The translations under genes were made by a program, and so were the position numbers. A stretch of DNA of 64,000 nucleotides from Cryptomeria japonica (Eukaryota; Streptophyta; Pinopsida; Cupressales; Cupressaceae): positions 404,419,389-404,483,388 of the forward strand of contig NC_081408.1 in the NCBI RefSeq assembly GCF_030272615.1. Direction: 5' to 3'. Position 1 is the stretch's first letter, and the number at the start of each line of letters is the position of its first letter. Of the stretch, positions 32,621 through 45,802 are shown piece by piece. The notes under the pieces are model-generated. The model ran no database searches, had not been told where the DNA came from, and saw only the letters and a list, made by a program, of their open reading frames with translations.

Positions 32621-34790
32621 TTTGATAGATAAAAATGCCTTTGTCAGTTTGAGTAATTTGCAAACCTAAGAAAAATCTCATCTCACCAATCATAGACATT
32701 TCAAATTCATTCTTCATATTATTAGAGAATTCCATGCACAATTTATCTTCACCTCCAAAAATGGTATCATCAACAAATACTTCAATCATCAAAATATCAT
32801 CGTTAGTGATCTTGTAATATAAATTAGTGTCGGCACTTCCCTTAGTAAAACCAAGCTTCAAAAGATATTTATCCAACCTTGCATACCAAGCTCTAGGAGC
32901 TTGTTTCAATCCATATAATGCTTTCCTTAACCTGCAAACCATATCTTTGTCATTTCTTAGTGAAGATCCATCAGGTTGCTCAATGTATACTTCTTCCTCA
33001 AGTTCACCATTAAAAAATGCACATTTAACATCCATTTGATAGACCTTATAGTTCTTGTATGCTACATAGGCAAGAAATAGTCTAACAACTTCAATTATAA
33101 CTATTGGTGCAAATGTCTCACCATAATAAATTCTTTCCATTTGAGAATATCCTTTACAAACCAGTCTAGCCTTGTTTCTTAGAACTTGACCATTTTCATT
33201 TAGTTTATTTCTAAAAACCCATTTAGTTCCAATAACATTCTTATTTTTAGGTCAGGGAACTAAAGTCCAAGTCCGATTCTTCTCTATCTGATCTAATTCA
33301 TCTTCCATAGCTTTTAACCAATGTTTATATTTACAAGCTTCAATAACAGATGTCGATTCAATTTGAGAAATAAGACATACCTCTTCATTTTCCAGTCTTA
33401 TTCTTGTCATAAATCCCTTGTTCCTATCTCCAATGATTTGATCTTCAGAATGATTTAATCTTACATACCTTGGTGTCTTTTGAACTTCAGGTTCTCTGTT
33501 ATGATCATCAGTCACAATTGAATTTTCTGATTGTATTGGTGTAATTGTCTTAGTGTCTTGTACCGGTTGAGGCATTACCGGATCAATTATGATCACTTCC
33601 ACTGTTGGTTCTCTGTCATATGATATAGATTGATCTCTATATTTCTCATCCACTTTCACATTTGTGCTCTCCATAATTTTTTGCAATCTTTTGTTATAAC
33701 ATCTATATGCTTTGCTTTTAATTGAATATTCAAGAAATATCCCTTCATCACATCTAGGATCAAACTTAACAATTGAATCATCCCTTTTGATATAACATTT
33801 ACTTCCAAAAATTATGAAATATTTAAGAGTAGGTGTATGTCCAAACCATAATTCATAAGGAGTCTTACCGATTTCACCTTTGATATGAACTCTGTTGAAT
33901 GTGTAGACTGTTGTACTCACTACTTTTGTCTAGTAGATTTGAGGCAATTTGGCTTCCATCATCATGGTTCTATTCTTCCTTTCCACTACTCCATTCTACT
34001 GAGGAGTCTGGGGTGCAAATAATTGTCTCCTAATTCCATTTATCTCACAATAATTGTTAAATTTATGAGATATGAGCTCACCTCCTTGATTTGATCTCAG
34101 ACATTTGATTTTTAATCTAGTTTAGGTTTCCACCATTTCTTTAAAGATCTTGAATTTCTCAAAATCTTTAGCCTTCTCCCTTAGAAAAGTCACCCACATC
34201 ACTCTATAATAATCATCAATTATTAGCATGAAGTACCTATCACCTTGAAAGCTTTTGGTCCTTGTTGGACCACATTAGTCAATATGAATCAAATCAATAT
34301 CATTAAATTTATCATGTATGTTCTTAAAAGAAGTTATAACTTTCTTTCCCAATTGACATTCCTTACATACCGAATTATGAGGCTTTATAATCTTAGGTAT
34401 ATCTCTAACTGCCTTTGTTTAACTGATCCGAACAATACAATCAAAATTAACATGACACAACCTCTTATGCCATAACCAACTCTCATTAATATAAGTAATC
34501 AAACATGTCTTATCACCAGTGTTCAAGTGAAAGATATTACCTCTAGTCTGAGTACCGGTTGCAATCTCAAAACCAGTTCTATTAATGATTTTTCATTTTC
34601 TATCTTTGAATTGAACTTAGAATCCCTTATCCACCAATTGACCAACACTTGAAAGATTATGCTTTAAACCTTCTACATAGTAGACATTATAAGTATTATG
34701 CTTACCATCTAGAGAAATAATACCTCTACCTTTGATCATACATGTTTTGACATCCCCAAGTCTAACTTGACAGCCATTGTATTCTTGCAG
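32621..34790 (-). pseudogene. pol: Element Y: end of protease region, integrase and reverse transcriptase
   Basis: From high to low coordinates: a GAG-pre-integrase approach with SLDGKHNTYNVYYVEGLKHN (about 34640-34790); a decayed integrase whose Glu motif reads PQ-stop-NGVVERKN (about 33970-34020); the C-terminal SKAYRCYNKRL region (about 33690); then RT (33140-32621) with [33 protein letters not shown] and the polymerase motif FVDD in VFVDDTIFGG, LGLQITQTDKG. The 33920-33252 block is open. RT is cut by D between QTK and YLRELL. Catalytic VDD is present, but the whole polyprotein is not translatable. Confidence 0.9.
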
Positions 34791-34795
34791 GGACA
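34791..34795. repeat. Target-site duplication ggaca of element W
   Basis: The bases ggaca precede TGTTGGTTCCC, and the match is at 53827-53831. Both lie in Y's coding sequence at the same place (KFMS/LQEY). Confidence 0.9.
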
Positions 34796-37700
34796 TGTTG
34801 GTTCCCAAAAATGGACGACGGGTTTACACTGCTAGCAAGGCAAAGACCAAGCTGATTTCCTTGAAATATCTATGGAGAGCCACCTCCAACTATCAATATC
34901 TGTCAGTCTTGTACCAACAATAACAAGGATGCTATATCCTTCTATGCTTTAGGCTTTGCAAAACCAGGGAGGGTGATCCCTTCAATAAGAACCTTCTTGC
35001 TCTCCGTAAGGCTATTCAGGGAACTTACTGAAAACAAAGCAGATTTATCTCATTAATAAAACTCAACAGAAAGGGAGAATTCTCAAGGATGGAAAATCCT
35101 TCAATGTCCTCAACCTTAACCTGGAGTATGGGAGATGGTGAGACTATTTTTCAGAAAATACATAAATCTTAGCAAATGATTGTTTTGATTATTTATAAGA
35201 TTCATTCTGAGAGAGTATGAAGAAGATAAAACTAGAGAACTGATAACCTAATGAGATTTCCTAGCTAATACCAGTGCCTTATTCATTTGGGCTATAGAGT
35301 TGATGAAAGATGTTGCTGAAAATATGATAAAAAATTATCTAATAGCTAGTCTTACCTTGAAATAATACTGCCTTACAGTATTATTTTGCTTATGATCCTA
35401 TATCTGAACTACGTAGCAAATCCCATGGCGAGCCTTATTTTCTTTGTAATCTTATTCAAGCATTTTTAACTAACCCCTTGGATTAAAGCATTGAATAAAA
35501 GAATACATACATCATAACAATGCAATAAACAAAAGAAACCCTTGATCCCATTTGCTTAAAAGAAGATAAAATCACACACAGGAGAGTAAAGATTCGGAAA
35601 CTATATTTGCATTAGTATTATGAGCTATCTTTTATCACATGATAGCCAACAATTTTAAATACAGAGTGACCCATTTGAAAAGGGGGAAACTGCAACCATT
35701 TTATTACATTTTTTTCTCTGCAAAATAACATTACAGTCCTAGTTATTTCCTATGACTCTCTAGAACTCTTATGGACCTAACCCTACAAAAAAGATCTATT
35801 TTATAGAGATCTTTCTTAGAAAATTTTTGGACCTGAACTAATGGCCTTGAATTCCCTTTCATAGAAAGCAAGAGAGCGACAAGCTTCAGACCATTAGACA
35901 CTTGTCAACAGAACCGAGCCTTGAAGGTTGTACATAATTCTTATTACAAATCATTCCTTGTCCGTATGCTGGTGCCCGTGATGAGGTGGAACCAAAATTT
36001 CCAATTGATTATTGGTAGAAACAAAAATACTTGAGCCATGCCAATATCACCTAGATACTCCTGGATGGACTCTGAGATGCTCATTTTGTTTCATAGCATT
36101 TCTCTTCCTAAAAAGAAAAACATATCCCGAAATGAAAAAAGACTTTCCCTTCAAATTAAAGGAAAATCTCCAGGCTTTATGCCCCGGATCAGAGAAAATA
36201 GAAAGAGGAACTTGGGGACAAATAGGATTTATTGAGGAGGCATTGCAGCTTCCTTGATGTTGCAGAGATGATTGGCTGCTGGTCCTCACCCAAATAATTC
36301 CTTCTTTCAGCTCCCCACGAGCTCCCTCTTGGAACACTCTACCAACGAAATGTAGAGTAAGAGTAGGGAATAGGCTTGAGGTGACTTTTCTTGAAAAGAA
36401 AAGGATTTCACCCCCCTCTGGAAATCCCTCAAGCTTTCACATCCCCTTTGGCAATGAACAATGTCAAACCAGAGAAAGATCATCCATCCAGTGTCATAAC
36501 ATACACAACAACTCCATTCATAATTCTATTCGAACACCATCCTCCTACAGATTAAAAAATTGTTCTTAGAAAGATGAAAAAACTTATATTTGTTTCTACC
36601 CATTCTATCATTCGCCTAGTGAATTTATAACCATAAATTCCTTTCAAAATGGCAGTGCTAATCCATGTGAAGAATCATCACTTTGATTTCTTCTACTCAA
36701 CCTATCAGCTATGGATTTTAGCAATTATGCCTATAACTCAAGTCACCACCATTTCCTAGGCCATCACTCCTTTTCTATCAGCATGCGTTCACCTTATGTG
36801 AATGATTTTATCCTGATCTTATTCTTCTTTTTAGTGTACAATCTCCTTCTTCAACATTTTTGTTGACAAACAAATCTCTAAATTCATCAGAGAACTCATG
36901 ATTCATCACACCTAAACTAGCAACTTATCCAAATCCTTTCACATCTCTGAGCTATCATTTTTGATTTTCAAATCAATCCTAAATCAAAAAGTTTGAATCC
37001 CATTCATTTTTCCCTTTCCCGTGAGCTATAACCGGTGCCTTCAGAAATCCCTCCAAACTTCTCATTTGAAACTCAACTACAGATCTCATCTAACCTGGCA
37101 AATCTAACGGTCATTCTTTGCCAACTTAGCAATTTGACCTTCCAACTGTATCTGTGGACCCACAAAATTTTGATTGGGTAGCACCATATATCCTTCATTC
37201 AATCTCTATCAACAACCTCCCTGCAAGTCCTCCTAAATAAATAAAGACATGTGTCATCAACACGTGATATCACGGTCCATAACCACTTCGTAAATTCCAT
37301 TACAGGAACATGAGGGTCATCCAATCCATTCGACCTTTACCACTGTGCGTACTACCCGCCAACTGCTTCAGGACTTAAAAGTCATGCACATTTTTCCTCA
37401 GGATAAAACATCCTCATTCATTTTGACCATGTGCAAATTGATGAAACTATTAGTATACCATACTTTTCTGCCTGTAAACCAGTATTACAAAGCTTTCAAC
37501 CAGTTACGCTACTAACCCTGCCAATTTTGATAATAACATGCGGCATCATCTCACGATACCGCAGTCATTAAAATCCTCACATCTTTAATTGTGGGGAAGC
37601 ACTTTCTATTAGATGTATCCATTCTTTAACAGGTGGTCGAGGTATTTAGCACTTGCCAGACTTAGGAAAAATAAGCGTGGGCTTAAATAAAGGGGACCAG

Positions 37701-37997
37701 TAATATGGAAGTTATGAACTTGACTTAGGAAATATTATCTCATGAACCGGTTTACCAACTTTTGCCTTAGGGAAAAAAAATGGTCTCGTTTATGGAAAGG
37801 GTACCCTTGGTTTAAGTGGAAAAAAGTAACAGCGAAATATATCATTTCTAAGGTTTTCCTCACAAAATATAAGAAATTTTGATAACTCCTAAACCCTAAG
37901 CCTTGAAATATTCTCAGAAGATAAAAGTAACAACTTGATAATCAATGTTTTGGACTAAAATTTGAATTTTTTATGTAATCAATTTTCAAGGCTATCA
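34796..37997 (-). repeat. Element W 3' LTR, 3,202 bp
   Basis: It reads TGTTGGTTCCC...GGCTATCA on the plus strand. It carries an 839-bp segment (about 35,680-36,520) that is absent from the 5' LTR. The conserved box is at 35270-35282, and the TTAAGTGGAA box near 37812. No ORF of interest is present. I could not find a convincing PPT just outside the 37997 end. Confidence 0.87.
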
Positions 37998-38463
37998 GTG
38001 GCTCTAGTTGGGGATGCTCATTTTTCAGGAATGAAGCGAGAAACCAAAATCGCTGAGCAAAGTAGACCAACTGTAGGGCAAACCAAGAAGAAATCACCTA
38101 GAGAGGGTAACTTCAACTGAAAAGAAACTAAAATAACAAAGAAAACCTAACTAATGCTCATGGATAACAACTACTTTAAGAGAAGTAGAACCTCAAAATT
38201 GTCCATGAACAAGCAGTTAAGAAGGAAATTATTCATAACTCTGTTGGGTATAGAGTCAAAGAAACCACTCTATCCCAATTTACTTCTGGCCTATAGGATC
38301 AAACCAAGTGTGATGGCTCAAAGCCATCTACCAATGTCAACTTTTTCTTTCCTCTGTCATAAACATGATTTTCTTTTGAAAGCATCAAATATAATCTAGT
38401 AACATAAATGGAAAACCATTTTTCAAATTTGCTGGCTAGTCCTATCTGTCCACTATGCTTAAC
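37998..38463 (-). other. Element W 3' untranslated region
   Basis: This stretch lies between the gag end and the 3' LTR. It has no recognisable coding sequence and is AT-rich. Confidence 0.5.
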
Positions 38464-39467
38464 TTAATCACTGCAATTACTATTGAAAATATGAAAACTA
38501 TGCAATGAAATAGTACATTTGTAATCTTGTGACATATAAAATATGTATTCGATAGAGCACACATCCTGACTGCAACCAATATCCTTTTCTGCAAATGCAT
38601 CATCTTGTTGGAAAAGTAAAATCTCATATTCTGGCACATAACTGAAAATACATGCCTCTTTTGTATTGTCAACTTGCCTACTAGAATGAGGATTCTCCAA
38701 AGAATCCTCCTTCTTACTGATCATGTCCAGCAAGCTGTTATCAAGGGGAAGGAAAGAATCATAAATGGCCTCTTCATATGTTTCATTTTCTTGCTTTGTT
38801 TCCAATATAATGTCAACAATATCAGCAACAAGAGAAGACTGTTCAAAGTTACTCACCTCTGAATTAGATATTGCACCTTCATCTTCACAATGGTCTATTT
38901 CAGAAGTTGATGCAATAATCTCCAGATTCTCATTTTCTTCTTCATATAAAGGGTTAAGAATAACATGAAGACCCTTCTCAAAAATATTGTAACAGAGAAC
39001 CAATTGATCTTCATCTGAATCTTCATCAAATAATGCATTGATATTTTCACTGAAATTATTTCTGATCTCATCTTTAGGTTTATTAGGAAATTAGGATTTA
39101 GAATCTAAACTAGATCAACACCCAATAATACAATCCTCACAAATTGTTTTGCCAAAAATTTATGATATCTCATCATTTGAATTTTTATTATCATAGTCCT
39201 GCAAATCTACAACCACTTCAGACATAAAACTTTCCAATTCTTCATATTCATTGTCATATCTATCTGAAACTCAAGACTGCAAACAAATCTCCTGTGAGGC
39301 GTTCTCCTTGGAAAAATCATTGTTGTTGTCCTTAAATAAAGTAATGGACACCATATCTGTCTCTTCATTTAATATGTAAGACATTATCTCATTAGCCTCT
39401 TCTTCATCAATATGAGGAATGACCACTATCTGGGACAAGTCCTCTTCACTCACATTTTTGCTCATAT
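38464..39467 (-). pseudogene. gag: Element W: acidic C-terminal part of gag
   Basis: This is the same frame as 49878-50612 once X and one catat copy are removed. It is strongly acidic (runs of Glu/Asp, Ser, Asn), with no zinc knuckle in view. Frames are open at 39465-39271 and 39003-38464, separated by stops in the region 39050-39270. Similar acidic tails are seen in gag-only elements. The role is unknown. Confidence 0.65.
39463..39467. repeat. Target-site duplication catat of element X
   Basis: The bases catat lie before TGTCTACCCC, and catat again at 49878-49882. Confidence 0.92.
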
Positions 39468-40708
39468 TGTCTACCCCAACATTAATAACAATAATATCTC
39501 TAATTGAAATCTCAACCCGAAGTTTTGATATTCATATAGTAGAGTTTACTATTCTCATGGTTGGTGTTCATTTAGTTGTCAATCCAGGAACGTAAAACTT
39601 GAAATGGGTCTGCAAGATATATGCACTAAGCTCCTTGAATGATTATTCTCAATTACTGGAAGAAAGGTAGGAATAAAAATCAGAAAGACTAAATGAAAGC
39701 TTTTCAAAATTCTGCTGAAATGAATTAATGGAAATAACAGGAATAACAATGTTCTGCCTTGGTTGCAGGAACAGTCAAAGGATCTATTTCCAGTGGCTGC
39801 AGGAACATCCCAGTCATGAACTTCTACTGCAACTAAGTAAAAACTAACTTCAATAATCATAAACACGGGATCACTCACCAAGTGGGCCCCCTTGGATGAG
39901 TGATATCAAACTCTCAGTAAAGAACTCTTAACATATCAGAATAACATGTTTTTATTCATTTCTTCCTGAAAGATAATTACATATCCAAAAGATGAAAATC
40001 TAGAATACGTGACAAAAACTGCTCAATCCTTTTCCATTCTGTCTAACACTCAGAAAAGAAGGGAGAGATTATTAAATAGAAAAGACAAACAACAATGGAT
40101 AACTACAATTACGCCCAAAAGAAAAGGCGGATCACTGCCAGATGAAGGGGATAACAGAGAGCTTGGCTGCAGGAATTGTGGATTTGTAACCGAACCACAG
40201 TCCTTGCATGCCAAAGAGATATTTTATAGATTAAACATGCACTAGAGTTAAACTCCCATGGTGAAGTACAACTACTCCGATTATGCCATAGATCACGCTT
40301 GCTTGAATCTCCTTCAATTTGACCTCCAGTTCTCTGGCGTGATTATCCAGTCCTTAGGCGCGCAAGAGAATTCTTCACTATAGCATCAATTATTACCTGC
40401 ACTAAAATAGAAACAATATACAAGGACACGCATATGTATTTTACTTTAACTAATACATTCATTAACTCACATATGAAATCATCCTAAATAATCCGCATAT
40501 CACAGAGACAAACCATTTGGTTGCAGGAATAAATTGGCATGGCTGCAGGAAGAAATTGGCAAGGTTCAAATATGATTTCTTAAGTTCGGTTTTTAAAACA
40601 TGGATTACATATAGTCAATGCACAATATTTTACTATCATAATGCAACCCAAAAGATACCAAAAAACCTAAAAGTCCTGATAAAAACATGTCAATACACCG
40701 ACTTATCA
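39468..40708 (-). repeat. Element X 3' LTR
   Basis: It reads TGTCTACCCC...CTTATCA on the plus strand and matches 48660-49877. It has an extra 22-23 bp duplicate around 40519-40552 (two gcaggaa-aaattggc copies) that accounts for its greater length. A lone ORF of 100 codons (39579-39881) is present in both LTRs. Confidence 0.93.
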
Positions 40709-40722
40709 TGCCCCCCAACTCT
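40709..40722 (-). other. Polypurine tract of element X
   Basis: The minus strand reads AGAGTTGGGGGGCA directly before the TGATAAG LTR start. Confidence 0.75.
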
Positions 40723-40939
40723 AAGGGTTTGCTGCTCTTGCAGCAAAAGGAAAATTTCTAACTTTTGCTAAGACTCTGAAATCACCCACAGTGTTCTATC
40801 TGGTTCCCTTGGAAGGCAAACTCCAATAAAATCCCTTCATTTTCTCCAACCTAGACCATCTAGTTGTTTCTTCAACATTCACATCATAATTCTGTTCTGT
40901 TGGTTGGCATGCCAAAAGTGGCCACATTAGGATAGGAGG

Positions 40940-42453
40940 CTAAAAGATTAATGGTAACCAATTATTGGATTTCTCCCTTCCTAGTTGTATATATTTGGAG
41001 GCTCTTTGTATAGCTGAATGAAAATTCTGCAATGAATAGGATTCTCCCAGTTTTAGATGATCTGGTAGATGATTCCAGCGTTGAGTTAGTCCCTCTAGTG
41101 TTGTTGTCCTATGGGTTTGGACTAATTGCTCAAACGCTTGATATACTTCTTCTCTCATTGGAATTACTATCTTTCTAACATCATCTCTTATTAACAACTT
41201 TTTCCAGTCATAATACAGAACTCTAGGTTCTTCTGCTTCCCTCCTCAATGGCAATGGACAATCAAGTTCCAGTTTTTCAAACTCCCTGGCTTGTGGTCCT
41301 ATAATCATTTCATTTTGTATCCATGATATTAGAGCTCTGAGATGAATATCCCCAATTTATAACAAAGGATTCCATTCTCTGTCTTGGGGGATAGCATAAT
41401 TATGTAAATATAATTCACATAATAGGTTCTTTACAGAATGTGGGGAGGTTTGAAAAGCATGATAGAATTCCTTAGGTGTTTCCAAGGATGTGATAAGGTC
41501 CCTTACTATGTGGTTTAATATGAAATTTAGATACCGTTCTTTCAAGTGCACTGCATAAATTCTTGGGGGAGCTCTACACTGCATTATCTCAGGAACCATA
41601 CTATAGATTTATTCTACCTTAGTCTCCAATTCTTTAATTCTATTGTCTTTGTTCTCAATCTCTTTTTGCTGCTTATTAATTATTCCTTGCAACCTATCCT
41701 TCTCTATTTCCCATGGCCTAAAGAATGTTAAAGCAATTGACAAGCTAGTTAGGGATGAAGGAGTTTTTATGGGTCCTACCTTAGACCATGGAATTTCTTC
41801 AATAACTTCCTCATTTTGGATTGGCATATTTCCCATGTTTTCTTCAGGTTGTTGTGCAACATCACCAATTATCTCCTCAGATTGCAATGCCACTGAAACC
41901 AGATTTGCAAGCTTATCAATTACAATTTCTTCCTGAATTGCTTCTTGGATTTCTTCAATTGCAGGATTTTCCTGAATTTCATCTTCTGTAGGGTTTTCTT
42001 GCATTTCCTTATCTATAGCATTTTCTCCTTCTGAAGTGTCTACTGCAATGACCTCTGCTGGCTTACTCACTGGTTGAGTTTTCTGTGTCCTTCTTCTTGT
42101 TCTCCTAACATACACTTTTGAAACAAATGTAGGAGTTCTTGTGTTTTTATCCAACGCCTCTTGGCTACAGGAGGAATATGCACTTCCTGCGGCCGAACAA
42201 CAAATTCTTCACTTGACTCCTCCTTTTCTAATTCTTTTCCTTCCCTTTGTAAAACAGGTGATCCTCCTTGAAGAGAGGTAGAGGGTTGTCCTTCAGTTAG
42301 CCCTGCTTCAATATTTTCTTCTAAAATTATTGTAGCTCCTTCAGCAACTAACAAACCCTCATCTTCACTGGAAAGATCTTCTGTAGCTATCCCTTCTTGA
42401 ACCAGAGGATTATCTTCAATAGGGGCTTCATGGCAAATTAGATCACCTCCCAT
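40940..42453 (-). pseudogene. Element X extra 3' ORF (env position), unknown function
   Basis: About 505 codons, with ATG at 42453, a frameshift near 42100-42150 and two stops (41609-41611, 41357-41359). The N-terminal part is acidic (EDNPLVQEG...). A basic RRTRRRTQK patch follows (about 42080-42100), then a Glu/Ile-rich repeat (QENP, EIQE), a short coiled coil (41620-41680) and a globular C-terminal domain (41599-40940) with LRREAEEPRVLYYDW. There is no convincing membrane anchor. It is the positional equivalent of the Athila env-like ORF. Its sequence is not obviously alignable to D or T, but the arrangement (acidic, basic, helical, globular) is similar. Confidence 0.7.
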
Positions 42454-43085
42454 CTTTTACTCTGCTACTTCCGCAACTTCACCAAAATGTTTGAAAGATT
42501 CCCAAAAGCTAAAATCTACATATCTAAAATTAGGCGGCAGAACTTATTATTCACTCGCGTGAAATAATAATCATCATAAGTAATGTTAGTTACGAAATCA
42601 GTTCGAGATAATAGATCTTACTGGGAAAAAGGACCATAAAGTACCCCCCCCCCCCAACTTAACCTAGCACGTGTCCACACAGGCCGATAAGATGTCAGGT
42701 TTGAAGCAGATTAAAATAGGATTAAAGTCATAATGAACTAATAAATGCAAAATTAAAATAAAGTACAATATACACATACCTACAATTGGGCGAAAATGAT
42801 GGTGAAATGAAATGAAGTGATAGATAAGAAAGTGGGATGAAATGTAGTGGATGGAACTTATGTATGGAGAACAATATTTCTCATGGAAATATCTGATTAT
42901 GATAAAGTAATTAAGTTCACTGCAAAAGTTGCAGGAACATCACCTTTATTAACATGCCCAAGTGCAACAGGAAGCTCATGAATTGTTACCGAATCATTAT
43001 CAGTTACTGTATGAATATCACCAGTTGCTGCAGGAATATCACCAGTTGCTACAGGAACTTATGTTTCTTTTTGAGGAACAAACTA
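42454..43085 (-). other. Element X spacer between integrase and the 3' ORF
   Basis: A C10 run lies near 42645-42657. Repeated TGCAGGAA motifs lie at 42928-42939, 43025-43037 and 43046-43058, the last two in a 21-bp tandem. On the minus strand a peptide GDIPAATG can be read here, apparently beyond the pol stop. No clear promoter is visible. Confidence 0.5.
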
Positions 43086-44429
43086 CTACAAAAACTCTTC
43101 TCTAGTAGCCAGCTTATGATAAAGGCATAGTCGGTGTCCATTCACTAAAAGTTTGAATCTAACAGCATCTATGGTGGACAACCGAACTGATCCATTATGA
43201 AAAACTTCTTCTATCTCATAAGGACCCAGCCACCTTGTTTGGAGTTTTCCCTGAGAATCCTTATATCTGGAATCATACAAGAGTGCCCAATCACCAACTT
43301 TGAATTTCTTTTCTCTGATATACTTATCATGCCATCTGGCTCTTTGGTTTTGAATCAACTCTATCTATTGAACAACTATTTTTCTCCATTCATCTAAAGC
43401 ATTTAACTGCTGAATGCGTTCCTTTTGTGCTTCAGATAATGTCATATTCAGTTGTAGGGTTGTTCTCAAGGTTTTATGCTCAAATTCAATAGGCATCATT
43501 GTTGTTTTGCCATAGACCATCTCAAAAGGTGTGAATCCAATTGGTGTTTTCCAGGTTGTTCTATATGCCCAAATTGCCTCTGAAAGACGATTAGACCAAT
43601 CTTTCTTGTGGATAGACACTATTTTTGTAAGAATACCCTCAAGTTCTCTATTGGTAACCTTTACTTGACCATTAGACTGTGGATGGTATGGAGTAGATTT
43701 TTGGTGTCTTATATTATATTCACTGACCAAAGCTTTTATCAATGTTGATGTAAATTGAGGTCCCTGATCTGAGACAATTTCCCTGGGTACTCCATACCTT
43801 GTAAATATTTCCTCATATAGAAACTCAGCTAGCTTATTATCTCTTGCATGTTGCATAGCTTTAGCTTCTACCCATTTTGTCACATAGTCTGTACATACCA
43901 AGATATAAGATTTGCCATTAGAAGGTGGATCAATGGGGCCAAAAAAATCTAATCCCCATTTATCAAATGGTGTTATAGATATTTGAGGATATAGAGGCAT
44001 TTCATCAGATTTTGTAGGTCTGCCCATTCATTGACACCTATCACACTTCCTTGTGTACTGAGCTGCATCCTTGTGTAGTGTAGGCCAATAATAACCAGTA
44101 TCGAGTATTTTCAATGCTGTCCTTTTGGTAGCAAAATGACCTCCACACGGTTCATCATGACATGCATGCAAGATGTCATATGTTTCATCTTCTCTGACAC
44201 ATCTTCGCATAACTTGATCAGGTCTAGTATAGAATAGACAATCAGCTATCCATGAAAAATTAAAACTTTTTTCAACTAACAACCTTCTTTCCTTAGGAGA
44301 AAAAGAAATTGGCATCTTAGCTATAGCTAAATAGTTGGCAATATCAGCATACCAAGGTGTATGAGCCTGTATGAGAAACAAATGCTCATCTGGAAAAGTG
44401 TCATCTATCATTGTAGAGTCTTCCTGCAA
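43086..44429 (-). pseudogene. pol: Element X integrase
   Basis: The HHCC zinc finger (HACHDEPCGGHFATKR ... CDRCQ) is in 44140-44040. A stop follows at 44028. The core runs WGLDFFGP (Asp), VSDQGPQF (Asp), then NGQVKVTNREL where the third catalytic residue should be Glu (NGQVEVTN). The codon at 43659-43661 is AAG (Lys), a G to A change, so this integrase is catalytically dead. The C-terminal part (43358-43086) has the GPYEIEEV module of gypsy integrases. A stop separates 43365 from 43358. Confidence 0.93.
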
Positions 44430-45793
44430 TTGCGTGAAAGATAATCTGCAACAACATTAGACTTCCCTGGCTTATCAACAATTGTGATATCAAATTCCTA
44501 CATCAACAATAACCAGCGAGCCAGTCTACTGGTGATTGATGGCTTATTCATAAGATATCTAATTGTAGTATGATTTGTATGCACAAATATTGGATACCCT
44601 GTAATATAGTGTCTAAACTTGTTAAGGGCATATATAATAGCTAGCATTTCTTTTTTAGTAACTGTATAATTCAATTCAGGTGCTTGCAAATTCTTATGGA
44701 TATAATATATGGCATTTTCCAACTTGTCAACTTTCTGTCCTAACACTGCTCCTATAGCATAATCAGATGCATCAGTATGGATTTGAAATGGTAGAGACCA
44801 ATTAGGTCCTTTGAGAACTGGTGCTTGAGTCAAAGCATTCTTAAACTTTAAAAAAACTTCATTGCATGCTGAGGTCCATTTAAATTTTGCATCTTTAGTA
44901 AGTAGTGTATATAAGGGACTTGCAATTTTGCTGAAATCTTTAATGAACCTTCTGTAGTATCCAGCATGGCCAAGAAAACTTCTCACATCTTTCTGCTTCA
45001 CAGGGTCATTAATTTGCTGAATAACCTCAATTTTTGCTTGATCCACTTGTATACCTTGTACAGATATATGATGACCAAGGACTATTCCTTCTTCCATCAT
45101 TATAAGACACTTTTCACTGTTTAAAGACAAGTTGTAGTCTTCACACCACTGCAAAACTTTCTTCAAATTATCCAATGCTTGATCAAATTCAGAACCATAG
45201 GTTGTAAAGTCATCCATGTAAATCTCCATTATGTCTTGAGAAATATCAGAAAAAATACTGATGACCGCCCTTTGAAAAGTGGCTGGAGCATTACACAACC
45301 CAAAAGGAAGAACAAAATATGCATAAGTGCCCCATGGACAAGTAAATGTTGTTTTCTCCTTGTCCTTAGGGGCTATTTGTATTTGATTATAGCCATTGAA
45401 TCCATCCAAAAATGAAAAATATTTCTTACCAGCAAGAGAATCCAATACCTGATCTAAAAAGGGTAGTGGAAAATGATCCTTCCTTGTGGCTAAGTTCAAG
45501 GCTCTATAATCAACACATACTCTCCATTTGCCTCCTTTTTTAGGAACTATCACCAAAGGTGATACCCATTGACTGTCAGAAATGGGATAAATAAATCCAG
45601 CCTTCAACAATTTCTGCAATTCTTCTTTAACTATCTCTTTCAGGGCAGGATTGACTCTTCTTTGAGGTTGTCTAAGGGGACAACACTCATCCTTTATATA
45701 AATGCGATGTGTACAAATTGCTAGATCAATTCCATTCATATCCTTGTAATCCCATGCAAAGGCATTTCTATGGAGTTTTAGCAAGTCTACCAA
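44430..45793 (-). pseudogene. pol: Element X reverse transcriptase and RNase H
   Basis: An open frame of 431 codons covers the RT entry (WVSPLVIVPKKGGKWRVCVDY), FSFLDGFNGYNQI, LPFGLCNAPATFQR and the catalytic YMDD at 45209-45220, then the RNase H with TDASDYAIGAVLGQ and the KKEMLAIIYALNKFRHY segment. It is the longest intact stretch in the window. RT active-site residues are present. A TAG at about 44495-44497 precedes the VDKPGKSN linker. Confidence 0.95.
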
Positions 45794-45802
45794 GCTATCC
45801 TT

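Noticed and set aside
36012-36569. Small ORFs in W's 3' LTR
   Set aside because: They overlap on both strands, have no composition bias and match no family. They are chance ORFs in the segment missing from the other LTR.
39579-39881. 100-codon ORF present in both X LTRs
   Set aside because: It is kept in both because the LTRs are recent copies of each other. It lacks any family match and has a hydrophobic, low-information sequence. Not called as a gene.
42645-42660. Poly-C tract as a polypurine tract of X
   Set aside because: It lies far from the LTR. The PPT adjacent to the LTR is at 40709-40722.
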